This document shows, piece by piece, positions 5,816 through 13,220 of a stretch of DNA of 14,717 nt. The stretch's first letter is position 1. Each line of letters begins with the position of its first letter. The notes beneath the pieces are model-generated. The model made no database searches. It was not told the origin of the DNA and saw nothing but the letters and a program-made list of their open reading frames with translations. Position numbers and translations under genes: made by a program. The stretch comes from Paratractidigestivibacter sp963605405 (GTDB lineage Bacteria > Actinomycetota > Coriobacteriia > Coriobacteriales > Atopobiaceae), in NCBI GenBank assembly GCA_963605405.1, contig CAVCUP010000038.1:1-14717 (forward strand), given 5' to 3'.

Positions 5816-7990
5816 CTACACCTGTTGCCTGCGGACAAGGTCCGCGAAGAGCCCGTCCTTCTCGATGAGCTCGTCGTAGGTGCCGTCCTCGGCGATCTTC
5901 CCCTGGTCGATGAGGACGATGCGCTCGCAGCGGCGGATTGTCGAGAGCCTATGGGCGATAACGAGGCGCGTGCAGCGCAGGCCATCGAGACTCTCGCTCA
6001 CGATGCGCTGCGTCACGTTGTCGAGCGCGCTCGTGGCCTCGTCGAACATGAGGATGCGGGGATGGCCCGCCACGGCGCGCGCGATCATGAGGCGCTGGCG
6101 CTGCCCTCCGGATATTCCTCCGCCGCCCTCGGCGATCATCGTCTGCATGCCCATGGGCATATCGCGGATGTCGTCGGCGAGACCCGCGAGCTCGGCGGCC
6201 TTCCATGCGCCCTCCTCGGTGAGGTCCGGGCAGCTGATGGCGATGTTATCGAAGATGGAGCCGCTGAAGAGCTTGCCGTCCTGCAGCACAACGCCGATGT
6301 TGCGCCGCACGCCCTGGACGTCGAGCGAGCGCAGGTCGCGGTTGTCGTAGGTCACGGCGCCGCGCTGAGGTTCCTCGAAACCGAGGAGCAGGCGCATGAG
6401 CGTGGACTTGCCGCAGCCCGTCTTTCCGACGATGGCCACGTAGCTGCCGCGCTTGACGCTGAGGCTGAGGTCGTCGAGGACGGGCCTTTCGCCGTCGCCA
6501 TAAGAGAAGGTCACGTGATCGAGCGAGAAGCTGCCGCCGAGCCGGCGGACCGGCTCGGCGCCGCGGGAGGCCTCGGGAACGGCGTCGAGGATGGGCGCCG
6601 CGCGCTCGAGGTTGGGCTTGATGCCCGCGAACTGCGCCGCCGTCGAGGTGAGAGCGGAGAACGCGCCGCTCACCATGCCGAACGCGGAGGTGAAGGCCAT
6701 GTAATCGGCCGTCGAAACGCCGCTCGATATGGCCGAGGCGTAGATCGCGAGGGTGCCCGCGAGCGAGATGGCGAGGCTCACGGTGCCCGAGAGGCGCGTG
6801 ACGAAGGGGCCGTTATAAGTGAGCCAGGCGACCTTGGAATAGTCGTGCGCCCACTTGGAGAAGGCGCGCGTCTCGGCACCAGAAAGTTTGATTTTTTGTA
6901 TGCCGCTGATAAGCGAGTACTCCCAGGCGCCGAGTTTTCCGGAGAGCTCGAGCATCTCCTTGGAGCGAGCCTGTTGCACGATCACGACCACAATGGAGAG
7001 GACCGTGGAGCACGCGACCACAATAAGGGAAGGAGCCACGAGCGAAGGCGCGAAGGTCGCGATCTGGAGCACATACACAAGAGAGAACACCGAGGTCAGC
7101 GAGGAGGAGAGAATCGCGGACTGAAGCGTGCTCGCGATGCTCGACACGGCCTGGATCCTCGTGGCGAGCTCGCCGGTCTCCTGGTCGCGGAAGAACCGGG
7201 CCGGCAGCGAGAGCACACGCATCATCACCGCCGCCTGGAGCGGCAGCGTGAGCTTGGTCGTTATGCGCGACATCACGAGCGAGCGCACCGCGCCGAGGAA
7301 GAGCTCCGCCGCCGAGGCGCCGAGGAAGAGCGAGAGAACGGGCAGCACGAGCCTCGCGTCCCCGGAGCTCACCACCGGACCGAATATGACCTGGTTCACG
7401 AGCGGGGTGAACATGCCGAGAAGAGTCGCCGCCGCCATAGAGAGCAGCAGCGCCACGTAATCGCCGCGGTCGAGCGAGCGCATCGTGTAGATGCCGAGGT
7501 CGCGGATCCTGAGCGCTCGGGCAGGCAGCGGCCGATAAAAGCAGTAGGCCTCTTCCTTGAGCTTGACGGAACCCGACCCCACGACCTCGAGCGACCCCGT
7601 CTCCGGGGAAACGTAGGAGTACCCGCCGCGCGCCCTGGGAAGAAGCGCCACGGGCACGTCGTCCTCCGTGAAGCCCACGAACGCGCCGACCGCGTCCTTA
7701 TGCCAACCGCGCTTGAGGCGCACCGGTCGCGCCATCACGCCCGTGGGGGCGAGCCAGCGGTCGATCGTCTCGGCCATGCCCGCGTCCTTATCCACGGCGG
7801 CGCCCTCGGGGAGCTTCTCGCCGTAGTAGCCGAGGGCCGCGGCAACGGCGCCCTCGGTCTGGGCCGCCACGTCCGTGCCCCCAACGCGAATCTTGCCGGT
7901 AATCGAGTCGGATATGGCAAGAAGCGCCTCCTCGAGCACACGCTCGTCGGAACGCTTTCGCTCCTCGATCTGGTTCTCGAACCAACCCAT
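5816..7990 (-). CDS. NHLM/NHLP-type bacteriocin export ABC transporter, second (non-peptidase) subunit
   Basis: This 724-residue permease-ATPase fusion has three parts. The N-terminal region (about 1-165) is soluble and lacks the C39 peptidase cysteine motif. The exporter membrane domain (about 178-460) contains several hydrophobic helices. The ATPase has Walker A GKTGCGKS (522-529), signature ISGGQ (626-630), Walker B ILMFDE (646-651) and H680 of the H-loop. This layout, paired with a peptidase-containing exporter, matches the ABC2 type of NHLM/NHLP bacteriocin systems. The two exporters probably form a heterodimer or act together in exporting a peptide. The ATG at 7988-7990 lies 7 bases after the preceding stop, whose TAG is part of the upstream TAGGTGG. 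The frame extends to 8161, but that part overlaps the preceding gene and is low-complexity. The substrate is not seen. Confidence 0.92.
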   Translation of the reverse strand: MGWFENQIEERKRSDERVLEEALLAISDSITGKIRVGGTDVAAQTEGAVAAALGYYGEKLPEGAAVDKDAGMAETIDRWLAPTGVMARPVRLKRGWHKDAVGAFVGFTEDDVPVALLPRARGGYSYVSPETGSLEVVGSGSVKLKEEAYCFYRPLPARALRIRDLGIYTMRSLDRGDYVALLLSMAAATLLGMFTPLVNQVIFGPVVSSGDARLVLPVLSLFLGASAAELFLGAVRSLVMSRITTKLTLPLQAAVMMRVLSLPARFFRDQETGELATRIQAVSSIASTLQSAILSSSLTSVFSLVYVLQIATFAPSLVAPSLIVVACSTVLSIVVVIVQQARSKEMLELSGKLGAWEYSLISGIQKIKLSGAETRAFSKWAHDYSKVAWLTYNGPFVTRLSGTVSLAISLAGTLAIYASAISSGVSTADYMAFTSAFGMVSGAFSALTSTAAQFAGIKPNLERAAPILDAVPEASRGAEPVRRLGGSFSLDHVTFSYGDGERPVLDDLSLSVKRGSYVAIVGKTGCGKSTLMRLLLGFEEPQRGAVTYDNRDLRSLDVQGVRRNIGVVLQDGKLFSGSIFDNIAISCPDLTEEGAWKAAELAGLADDIRDMPMGMQTMIAEGGGGISGGQRQRLMIARAVAGHPRILMFDEATSALDNVTQRIVSESLDGLRCTRLVIAHRLSTIRRCERIVLIDQGKIAEDGTYDELIEKDGLFADLVRRQQV

Positions 7991-7997
7991 GTGCCAC

Positions 7998-10211
7998 CTA
8001 TTCCTGCGAGACGAGGCGCGCGTACGGCCCGTCTTGCGCATAGAGCTCCTCGTGCGTGCCGCGCTGGACCGCCACGCCGCGCTCCAGGACGATGATCTCG
8101 TCGGCGTCGCGGATGGTCGAGAGCCGGTGCGCCACCACGAGCAGCGTGATGCCGCGCGCACGCACCGCTTCCATGACCTTCTGCTCGGTCGCCGCGTCCA
8201 GCGCGCTCGTGGCCTCGTCCATCACCAGCAGCGTCGGGTCCATGGCGAGGGCGCGCGCGATCTCCACGCGCTGGCGCTGCCCGCCGGAGAGGTCGCGGCC
8301 GTCCTCGGCGAGCATGTGCTCGTAGGCCCCTTCGCGCATCATGATGTCGTCGTGGATCTGGGCATCGCGGGCAGCCAGGATGACCTCGAAGTCCTCGATC
8401 GTGGGATCCCAGAGCCGGATGTTGTTGCCGATGGTGTCGCGGAAGAGAATGACGTCCTGGTCGATGACGGCGATCGAGCCGCAGCGCACCGGGCGCGGAA
8501 TCTCGGAAAGGGGCCTGCCGTCCACACGGATCTCTCCGCCCCAGGGGCGATAGAGGCCCGCGACCATCTTGGATATGGTCGACTTGCCGCATCCCGAGGG
8601 GCCCACGAGCGCAACGCAGCCGCCGGGGCGAATGGTCAGGCTCAGGTCGCGCACCACGGGCTCGGCCAGGCGGGAGTAGCCGAAGGTCACGTGGTCGAGC
8701 ACGAGCTCTCCGCGCAGCTTCGCGTAGGGCTCGTGCTTCTCGCCGCCCGCGCCCTCCCCTTTCTCGGGCGCCGGCTCGTCCGCGGCGAGCGGGTCGAGCG
8801 GGTACTCCATGACGTCCTTGACGCGCTCCATGTCCGTCCGCATCTCCTGCAATGACTGCGCCACGGAGATGAGCGACTGTGCCGGCGAGGAGAAGCGCTG
8901 GATGAGCGACTGCATGGCCAGAAGCGAGCCCGTGGTGAACTCGCCGCGAACGATGAGCCACACTCCCATGCCCATAACGGCCGAGTTGCACAGCAGCGTG
9001 ACGAGCTGCGGGACCAGGCCGTAAGTGAGGCCAAGACGCTCTATCTGGACATTGCTCTTGTTAACGCTTGCCTGGTAGCCGGCCCAGCGACGGAAGAAGC
9101 CGGCCTCGACGCCCTGCGCCTTGAGAGTCTCGATCATGGAGATGCCGGCCATCGTGGTCGTGGAGAGGCTCGAGGAGTCGCGCATCATCACTCGCATGGC
9201 GTTCACGCGCTTTGCCGAGATGAGGCGCGCCGCGATGAGGTCGGCGACCATGGACGCCAAGCCCACGCACGCGAGCGGCACCGAGTAATTGAACATCAGC
9301 ACCAGGTACACGATAAGCGTCGCGAACTGCACCAGCAGCGGAGCGAGCTGCTGCGTGAGCTGCTGGGCGATCTGGGAGTTCGTGCCCATGCGCTGGACGA
9401 TGTCGCCCGGCATGCGCTGAGAGAAGAACTCCATCGGCATGTGCAGGACCCGCCACAGAAAGCTCGAGTTGGCCGAGGCGGCCATCTTGCCCTCAACGCG
9501 CAGCAGGTAGATGCTATTGAGCGCCTGCACAGCCACCTGCACGAGGCTGAACGCGCCGAGCAGCAGCAAAAACGGCTCCACCCAGCCGGGATTCCTGCCC
9601 GTGAGAAGGCGGTCGAGAAAGACGCGCGAGAAAACCGGGCTCACGATGCCCAGGACCGAAGCGATCGCGCTCGTGAGCGCCACGAAGACGATGGCCGCCT
9701 TCGCGCCGCGCAGACGCTCTATCGCGAACTCGCGCACCGAGGCGGGGCGCCCGCCGGGCTCGAAGGCCTCCGTGGGGCTGAACTGCAGGACGACGCCGGT
9801 GAACTCACGGTCGAACTCCTCGAAGGTCGAGGTCTTCTCACCGCCGCCAGGGTCGTTGATGTAGACCTTCTCGCCCTTAAAACCGCGCAGGACCACGAAG
9901 TGGTTGAAGCCCACGTGGGCGATGCACGGAAAGACGCCGGTCTTGCGCAGCGTCTCGGGCTCGTAGCGAAAGCCCTTGGCCTCGAAGCCGTAGGAGCGCG
10001 CGGCCTTGACGATGTTCAGGGCCGAGGAGCCGTCGCGCGAGACGCCGCAGTCCAGGCGGACCTGCTCGAGCGGCAGCCATTTGCCGTAGTAGGCGCAGAT
10101 CATGGCGAGGCAGGCGGCGCCGCACTCAAGGGCCTCCATCTGCATGACCTGAGGAACCTTGGCGGCCATCTGGCCGGGCTTGGAGGGGTGCTTCTGGGGT
10201 TTTCTCAACAT
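7998..10211 (-). CDS. NHLM/NHLP-type bacteriocin export ABC transporter with C39 leader peptidase
   Basis: This 737-residue protein has an N-terminal C39 cysteine peptidase domain (about 15-148) with an intact catalytic set: oxyanion glutamine Q24, nucleophile C30 in LECGAACL, H104 in GFNHFVVL and D120 in NDPGGG. The exporter membrane domain follows (about 165-460), then an ATPase with Walker A GPSGCGKST (537-545), LSGGQ (641-645), Walker B LLVMDE (661-666) and H695. Enzymes of this type cut double-glycine leaders from peptides at the membrane and export the core. A ~30-residue charged linker (about 470-497) joins the membrane and ATPase parts. The ATG (10209-10211) lies 4 bases after the stop of the adaptor gene and just before the conserved peptidase start; the frame could extend to 10493, but only as a shadow of that gene. 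No double-glycine precursor was found in the window. Confidence 0.94.
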   Translation of the reverse strand: MLRKPQKHPSKPGQMAAKVPQVMQMEALECGAACLAMICAYYGKWLPLEQVRLDCGVSRDGSSALNIVKAARSYGFEAKGFRYEPETLRKTGVFPCIAHVGFNHFVVLRGFKGEKVYINDPGGGEKTSTFEEFDREFTGVVLQFSPTEAFEPGGRPASVREFAIERLRGAKAAIVFVALTSAIASVLGIVSPVFSRVFLDRLLTGRNPGWVEPFLLLLGAFSLVQVAVQALNSIYLLRVEGKMAASANSSFLWRVLHMPMEFFSQRMPGDIVQRMGTNSQIAQQLTQQLAPLLVQFATLIVYLVLMFNYSVPLACVGLASMVADLIAARLISAKRVNAMRVMMRDSSSLSTTTMAGISMIETLKAQGVEAGFFRRWAGYQASVNKSNVQIERLGLTYGLVPQLVTLLCNSAVMGMGVWLIVRGEFTTGSLLAMQSLIQRFSSPAQSLISVAQSLQEMRTDMERVKDVMEYPLDPLAADEPAPEKGEGAGGEKHEPYAKLRGELVLDHVTFGYSRLAEPVVRDLSLTIRPGGCVALVGPSGCGKSTISKMVAGLYRPWGGEIRVDGRPLSEIPRPVRCGSIAVIDQDVILFRDTIGNNIRLWDPTIEDFEVILAARDAQIHDDIMMREGAYEHMLAEDGRDLSGGQRQRVEIARALAMDPTLLVMDEATSALDAATEQKVMEAVRARGITLLVVAHRLSTIRDADEIIVLERGVAVQRGTHEELYAQDGPYARLVSQE

Positions 10212-10215
10212 GTTG

Positions 10216-10689
10216 TTACGCCTTGCTGTTGAGGAGAAGCTCAACCGGGTTGATGGAGACGAGCGTGACCTCGGCCGGGTAGACGCCATCGGGAAGGTCG
10301 ATGGAGACCGTCGCCTGGGCAGCCCAAAGGCCGGAGGCGGAAAGCGCGCCCTGCTCCTCCTCGGAAAGAGCCGCCACGCGCACCGCGGCCTCAGAGACGG
10401 AGACCACATTGCCCTGGATTCCCGAGACCTCGACGGGGTCGCCCGCGTCGAGGTCGGAGGCGAGAGCCTGGTCCATAGAGAGGGTCGCGGCACCGCCTTC
10501 GACGCGGACGACGCCGCGCTGGACCTCGTTCACGCGGCCGAAGACGCCCCACGCGAGCACGCCGGCGAGAAACGCGACGATGGCGGCGAGCACGAGCCAG
10601 ACGCCCGGGTTCGAGACGTTGATATAGTCGTCGAGGCGATCCGGAGTCGCCCGGCGCTCGAGTGCTTTTTTTCTAAAGACATCAGCCAT
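10216..10689 (-). CDS. Short HlyD-like secretion protein of the NHLM exporter
   Basis: The protein has 157 residues. The cytoplasmic start FRKKALERRATPDRLDDYI (5-23), the single membrane helix (about 30-50) and the following WGVFGRV resemble the N-terminus of NHLM-system HlyD-type adaptor proteins. After the helix comes only a short beta-rich part (about 54-157) with a VEVSG.QGNVVSV segment. The long coiled-coil hairpin and lipoyl-like domain of usual adaptors (about 400 residues) are absent. The end is not a frameshift artefact as far as I can see: the stop TAA lies 4 bases before the exporter start. The ATG at 10687-10689 has GGAG 6 bases upstream; a second ATG at 10699-10701 lacks a good site. 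It is the first gene of the operon. It may be a minimal adaptor for a cell without an outer membrane. Confidence 0.82.
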   Translation of the reverse strand: MADVFRKKALERRATPDRLDDYINVSNPGVWLVLAAIVAFLAGVLAWGVFGRVNEVQRGVVRVEGGAATLSMDQALASDLDAGDPVEVSGIQGNVVSVSEAAVRVAALSEEEQGALSASGLWAAQATVSIDLPDGVYPAEVTLVSINPVELLLNSKA

Positions 10690-10720
10690 AGGTCGCTCCA
10701 TGTATCCGGCGCGCGGTCTA

Positions 10721-10764
10721 ACTAATATATAGGCACAAATAATAGCGTTCTGCCATGCTTGCAA
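10721..10764 (-). promoter_or_regulatory. AT-rich promoter region of the exporter operon
   Basis: A strongly AT-rich patch (10721-10744) interrupts GC-rich DNA 32-55 bases before the adaptor start. On the minus strand it contains TATTAT and TATATT as possible -10 elements, and TTGCAA (10759-10764) as a possible -35. No pair has ideal spacing: TTGCAA with TATTTG gives 17 bases, with TATTAT only 14. The call is for the region, not for one exact promoter. The rest of 10690-10966 is a divergent intergenic region with nothing else I can name. Confidence 0.35.
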
Positions 10765-10966
10765 CGACACGGGAGGGACCGACTGCAGCTCAGGAAGGCA
10801 GGGATTAAAACAGCCGCTCGGATCGGGACGTCGGGCCGTCGTCCGCGTGCCGCACCGGTCGTTTGGTTTTGCGCCTCTCGCCATTATTGCCGCTCCAAGC
10901 AAGAAGGCGCCGCCCTCTTCGGGGTACCATAAGGCCGTTATGGCAACAAACAGCAAAGGAGGGCTC

Positions 10967-12097
10967 ATGCCCGCGAACAAGCCCGTAAAGATCGTCATGC
11001 TCACCGGATACCTCGGTGCCGGCAAGACCACGCTGCTCAACCACATCCTCTCCAACGACGGCGGCATCCGCGCGGCCGTCATCGTCAACGACATCGGTGA
11101 GGTCAACGTCGACGCCAGCCTCATCAAGGACGGAGGCTTCACCGAGGCCGAAGACATCATCCCCCTGACCAACGGCTGCATCTGCTGCACCCTGGCCGAC
11201 GACCTCGCCGACCAGCTCTCCTCCATCGCGGACTCCGGCGACTTCGACTACATCATCATCGAGGCCTCCGGCATCTGCGAGCCCGTGCCCATCGCCTACA
11301 CCATCAGTGCCTTCTGCGACCAGGAGAAGGTCGGAGGCGAGCCCAAGCTCGCGCTCGACAACATCGTCGCTGTCGTGGACTGCGCGCGCATGTACGACGA
11401 GTTCAACGGCGGGCGCGACCTTCTTGCCGACGACATCGACGAGGACGACATCGAGAGCCTGCTCATCCAGCAGATCGAGTTCTGCTCCACGCTCATCCTC
11501 AACAAGACCGACACCGTGACGTCCGAGCAGCTCGCCGAGCTCAAGGCCATCGTGCGCAGCCTGCAGAAGGAGGCCGTGATCGTCGAGGCCGTCGAGGGCG
11601 ACGTCGACCTCAAGGAGCTTCTCGACACCGACCGCTTCGACTTCATGCGCGCCTACAACTCCGCCGCTTGGATCGAGGCCATGGAGCACCCCGAGGAGCA
11701 CGACGACCCCGAGGTCCTCGAGTACGACATCCAGACCTTCGTCTACCACCGCCGCCAGCCCTTCGACCACGAGGCGTTCCAGAAGTACGTCGAGTACAAC
11801 TGGCCCGACGAGGTAGTGCGCGCCAAGGGCGTGATCTGGACCACGCTGAACACGGACATGTGCTACCTCTTTGAGCAGGCCGGCCACCAGATGCGCCTCT
11901 CCGAGAACGGCCTCTTCGTCCACTCCGCGCCCGAGGAAGAGAAGCAGCAAATCCTCGCCGCGAACCCCGAGATCCTCGATTCCTGGGATCCCGAGGTCGG
12001 CGACCGCGAGACCAAGCTCTGCATCATCGGCCGCCACATGGACCGTGCCTCCATCGAGGCTCAGCTCGACGCGCTTCTTACCACCTGGGAGCACTAA
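10967..12097 (+). CDS. COG0523/CobW-family GTPase, putative metallochaperone
   Basis: The protein has 376 residues. The G3E GTPase domain (about 6-225) shows Walker A GYLGAGKTT (14-22), the metal-binding CICC motif (C71, C73, C74) in NGCICCTL, IIIEASGICEP (97-106) and NKTD (179-182). The C-terminal CobW_C part (about 255-372) includes FVYHRRQPFDHEAF. Members deliver metals, often zinc, to target proteins using GTP. The subfamily and target metal cannot be settled from sequence alone; there is no histidine-rich tail. The ATG at 10967-10969 has AGGAGG 4 bases upstream; an in-frame ATG at 10940 has no comparable site. It is divergent from the exporter operon and followed by an intrinsic terminator. 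No Zur-type operator was recognised upstream. Confidence 0.92.
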   Translation: MPANKPVKIVMLTGYLGAGKTTLLNHILSNDGGIRAAVIVNDIGEVNVDASLIKDGGFTEAEDIIPLTNGCICCTLADDLADQLSSIADSGDFDYIIIEASGICEPVPIAYTISAFCDQEKVGGEPKLALDNIVAVVDCARMYDEFNGGRDLLADDIDEDDIESLLIQQIEFCSTLILNKTDTVTSEQLAELKAIVRSLQKEAVIVEAVEGDVDLKELLDTDRFDFMRAYNSAAWIEAMEHPEEHDDPEVLEYDIQTFVYHRRQPFDHEAFQKYVEYNWPDEVVRAKGVIWTTLNTDMCYLFEQAGHQMRLSENGLFVHSAPEEEKQQILAANPEILDSWDPEVGDRETKLCIIGRHMDRASIEAQLDALLTTWEH

Positions 12098-12128
12098 GAC
12101 CGAGCTCGCCGCTTAAAGCAATGATTAG

Positions 12129-12159
12129 CCGCCGTCCGCGAATCGTGGGCGGCGGTTTT
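12129..12159 (+). terminator. Intrinsic terminator after the COG0523 gene
   Basis: A 12-bp GC-rich stem (12129-12140 with 12144-12155, two G-T wobbles) with an AAT loop is followed by TTTT (12156-12159). It lies 31 bases after the stop codon. The stem, loop and T-run make a standard rho-independent terminator. Confidence 0.85.
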
Positions 12160-12172
12160 GGTTCGCATCGGC

Positions 12173-12178
12173 GATAAT
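12173..12178 (+). promoter_or_regulatory. Possible -10 element of the Crp/Fnr gene
   Basis: GATAAT lies 30 bases before the start codon and shares 5 of 6 bases with TATAAT. No good -35 hexamer is found 16-18 bases upstream, where the preceding terminator stem ends. Such a promoter would probably need an activator or be weak. Confidence 0.3.
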
Positions 12179-12208
12179 GAGCGCATTTATCGGCGGAGAG
12201 GGGCAGCT

Positions 12209-12934
12209 ATGGCCGTGAGTCAAGAGAACCGGGTTTGCGCGGGCGCGGGGCACGATTGCGCGTTTAGCCGCGCGGGCAGCTCCTGCATGGACAACATCCG
12301 CCTCTTTGCCGACCTGCCCGTCGAGTCCAAGCGTGAGCTTCTTGCCTGCTCACGCCACTCGACGCACGACGCCGGGTCGATTATCGTTCACGAAGGCGAC
12401 TCGATCGAGTCCATCATCGTGGTGCGCTCGGGCCGCATAAAGACGTTCCGCACGAGCTCAGACGGCGAGGAATACGTGCTCGACGTGCTGCACGACGGCC
12501 AGGCGCTCTGGCACGGCATGTTCCTGGCCGACCACATCTACCGCTACTCGGTCGAGTGCCTCACGCGCGTGAAGCTCTGTCGCATCCACCGAGCCGACTT
12601 CGAGAAGCTTCTTGCCAACCACCCCGACGTGGCGCTCGGGCTCATCCGCATGGTCACGACCGAGCTCGACGACGCGGAAGAGCGGATCATGATGCTCTCC
12701 ATCCGCGATCCGCGCCAGCGGCTGGCTGAGTACCTGCTTATCCGCGACCGCCGCTGCGCCGGGCCGGAGATTCGCCTCAAGCTCGAGGACATCGCCGCCT
12801 CGGTGGGCCTGCGACCCGAGACCGTGAGCCGCAACATCGCGCAGTTCGTCCGCGACGGCCTGGTCGAGCGCCCCGGGCGCGGGCGGATCCTCGTGGTCGA
12901 CCACGAGGGCCTGAAGGCCGTCGCCTCGGAATAA
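12209..12934 (+). CDS. Crp/Fnr-family transcription regulator with cysteine-rich N-terminus
   Basis: The protein has 241 residues. The cyclic-nucleotide-binding-like beta-roll (about 28-145) is followed by a dimer helix (about 148-170) and a winged helix-turn-helix (about 188-230). The recognition helix LRPETVSRNI keeps E204, S207 and R208, the same ExxSR pattern as E. coli FNR, which reads TTGAT/ATCAA half-sites. Three N-terminal cysteines (C10, C17, C26) plus internal C117 resemble in number the four cluster ligands of FNR, although the spacing is different. It may therefore sense oxygen through an iron-sulphur cluster; this is inference. The ATG at 12209-12211 follows GGAGAGGGG at 6 bases spacing. 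It converges on pflB, a gene often under FNR-type control in other bacteria. No clear TTGAT-N4-ATCAA site was noticed in the intergenic regions; the pflB promoter lies outside the window. Confidence 0.9.
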   Translation: MAVSQENRVCAGAGHDCAFSRAGSSCMDNIRLFADLPVESKRELLACSRHSTHDAGSIIVHEGDSIESIIVVRSGRIKTFRTSSDGEEYVLDVLHDGQALWHGMFLADHIYRYSVECLTRVKLCRIHRADFEKLLANHPDVALGLIRMVTTELDDAEERIMMLSIRDPRQRLAEYLLIRDRRCAGPEIRLKLEDIAASVGLRPETVSRNIAQFVRDGLVERPGRGRILVVDHEGLKAVASE

Positions 12935-12950
12935 CGCACGTCATACGGGA

Positions 12951-13024
12951 AGGCATGAACCCCGCCTCTCTTATCAGAGCTCTTCGTTCAACTAGCTCTG
13001 AGAAGAGGGGCGGGGTTCATGCCT
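12951..13024. repeat. 31-bp imperfect palindrome (hairpin copy 1)
   Basis: Arms 12951-12981 and 12994-13024 are reverse complements over 31 positions, with one G-T wobble and one mismatch. They enclose the 12-base loop CTTCGTTCAACT (12982-12993). The palindrome begins 16 bases after the Crp/Fnr stop. No T-run follows on either strand. It may stop or protect the Crp/Fnr transcript, or be a repetitive extragenic palindrome. Confidence 0.8.
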
Positions 13025-13030
13025 CCTCTC

Positions 13031-13101
13031 GCATGCGCCGACCCCTTTCACAAGAACTCTTCGTTCAACTAGCTCTGGGGAGAAAGGCGGGAGACTCGCC
13101 G
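13031..13101. repeat. Diverged second copy of the hairpin unit
   Basis: The 21 bases at 13057-13077 are identical to 12980-13000, which span the loop of copy 1, at a period of 77 bases. Matching continues outside the core: the right arm shares about 23 of 31 positions with copy 1, and the left part begins with the same GCATG. Pairing between its own arms is largely lost. It is therefore a decayed tandem duplicate. Confidence 0.7.
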
Positions 13102-13127
13102 TCTTCGAACGCGCTGGCTTTTCTCCC
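13078..13127. repeat. Third inverted repeat in the convergent region
   Basis: GGGAGAAAGGC (13078-13088) pairs with 13117-13127 over 11 positions, with one wobble. The interior holds a small GGCG/CGCC hairpin and a TCTTCGAAC stretch that weakly resembles the loop of copies 1 and 2. It competes with copy 2 for the same bases, so only one would form at a time. Confidence 0.45.
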
Positions 13128-13140
13128 TAGCCGCGTCCAC

Positions 13141-13175
13141 ACAAAAGGGCCCGCCTGCACATCGCAGACGGGCCC
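13141..13175 (-). terminator. Intrinsic terminator of pflB
   Basis: On the minus strand a stem of 7 bp (13169-13175 with 13147-13153), one mismatch and 4 further pairs closes a 5-base loop. It is followed by TTTTGT (13141-13146). It lies about 45 bases after the pflB stop. Its presence shows that pflA is not directly downstream in the same transcript. Confidence 0.88.
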
Positions 13176-13220
13176 GAATTCGCATCAATCTATGCGGCCA
13201 GCTGAGCTACGTGCTCGCTC

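Noticed and set aside
5699..8095. Long plus-strand open frame (798 codons) opposite the second exporter gene
   Set aside because: It is an antisense frame in GC-rich DNA, rich in Arg, His, Ala and Glu, with no known domain; the minus-strand exporter has clear motifs.
10805..12094. Minus-strand open frame (429 codons) opposite the COG0523 gene
   Set aside because: It is low-complexity (Val, Asp, Leu, Gly), with no domain; the plus-strand GTPase motifs are clear.
12951..13024. Reading the 31-bp palindrome as a transposon end or integron attC site
   Set aside because: No transposase, target duplication or attC core bases were seen; it is better left as an unclassified hairpin repeat.
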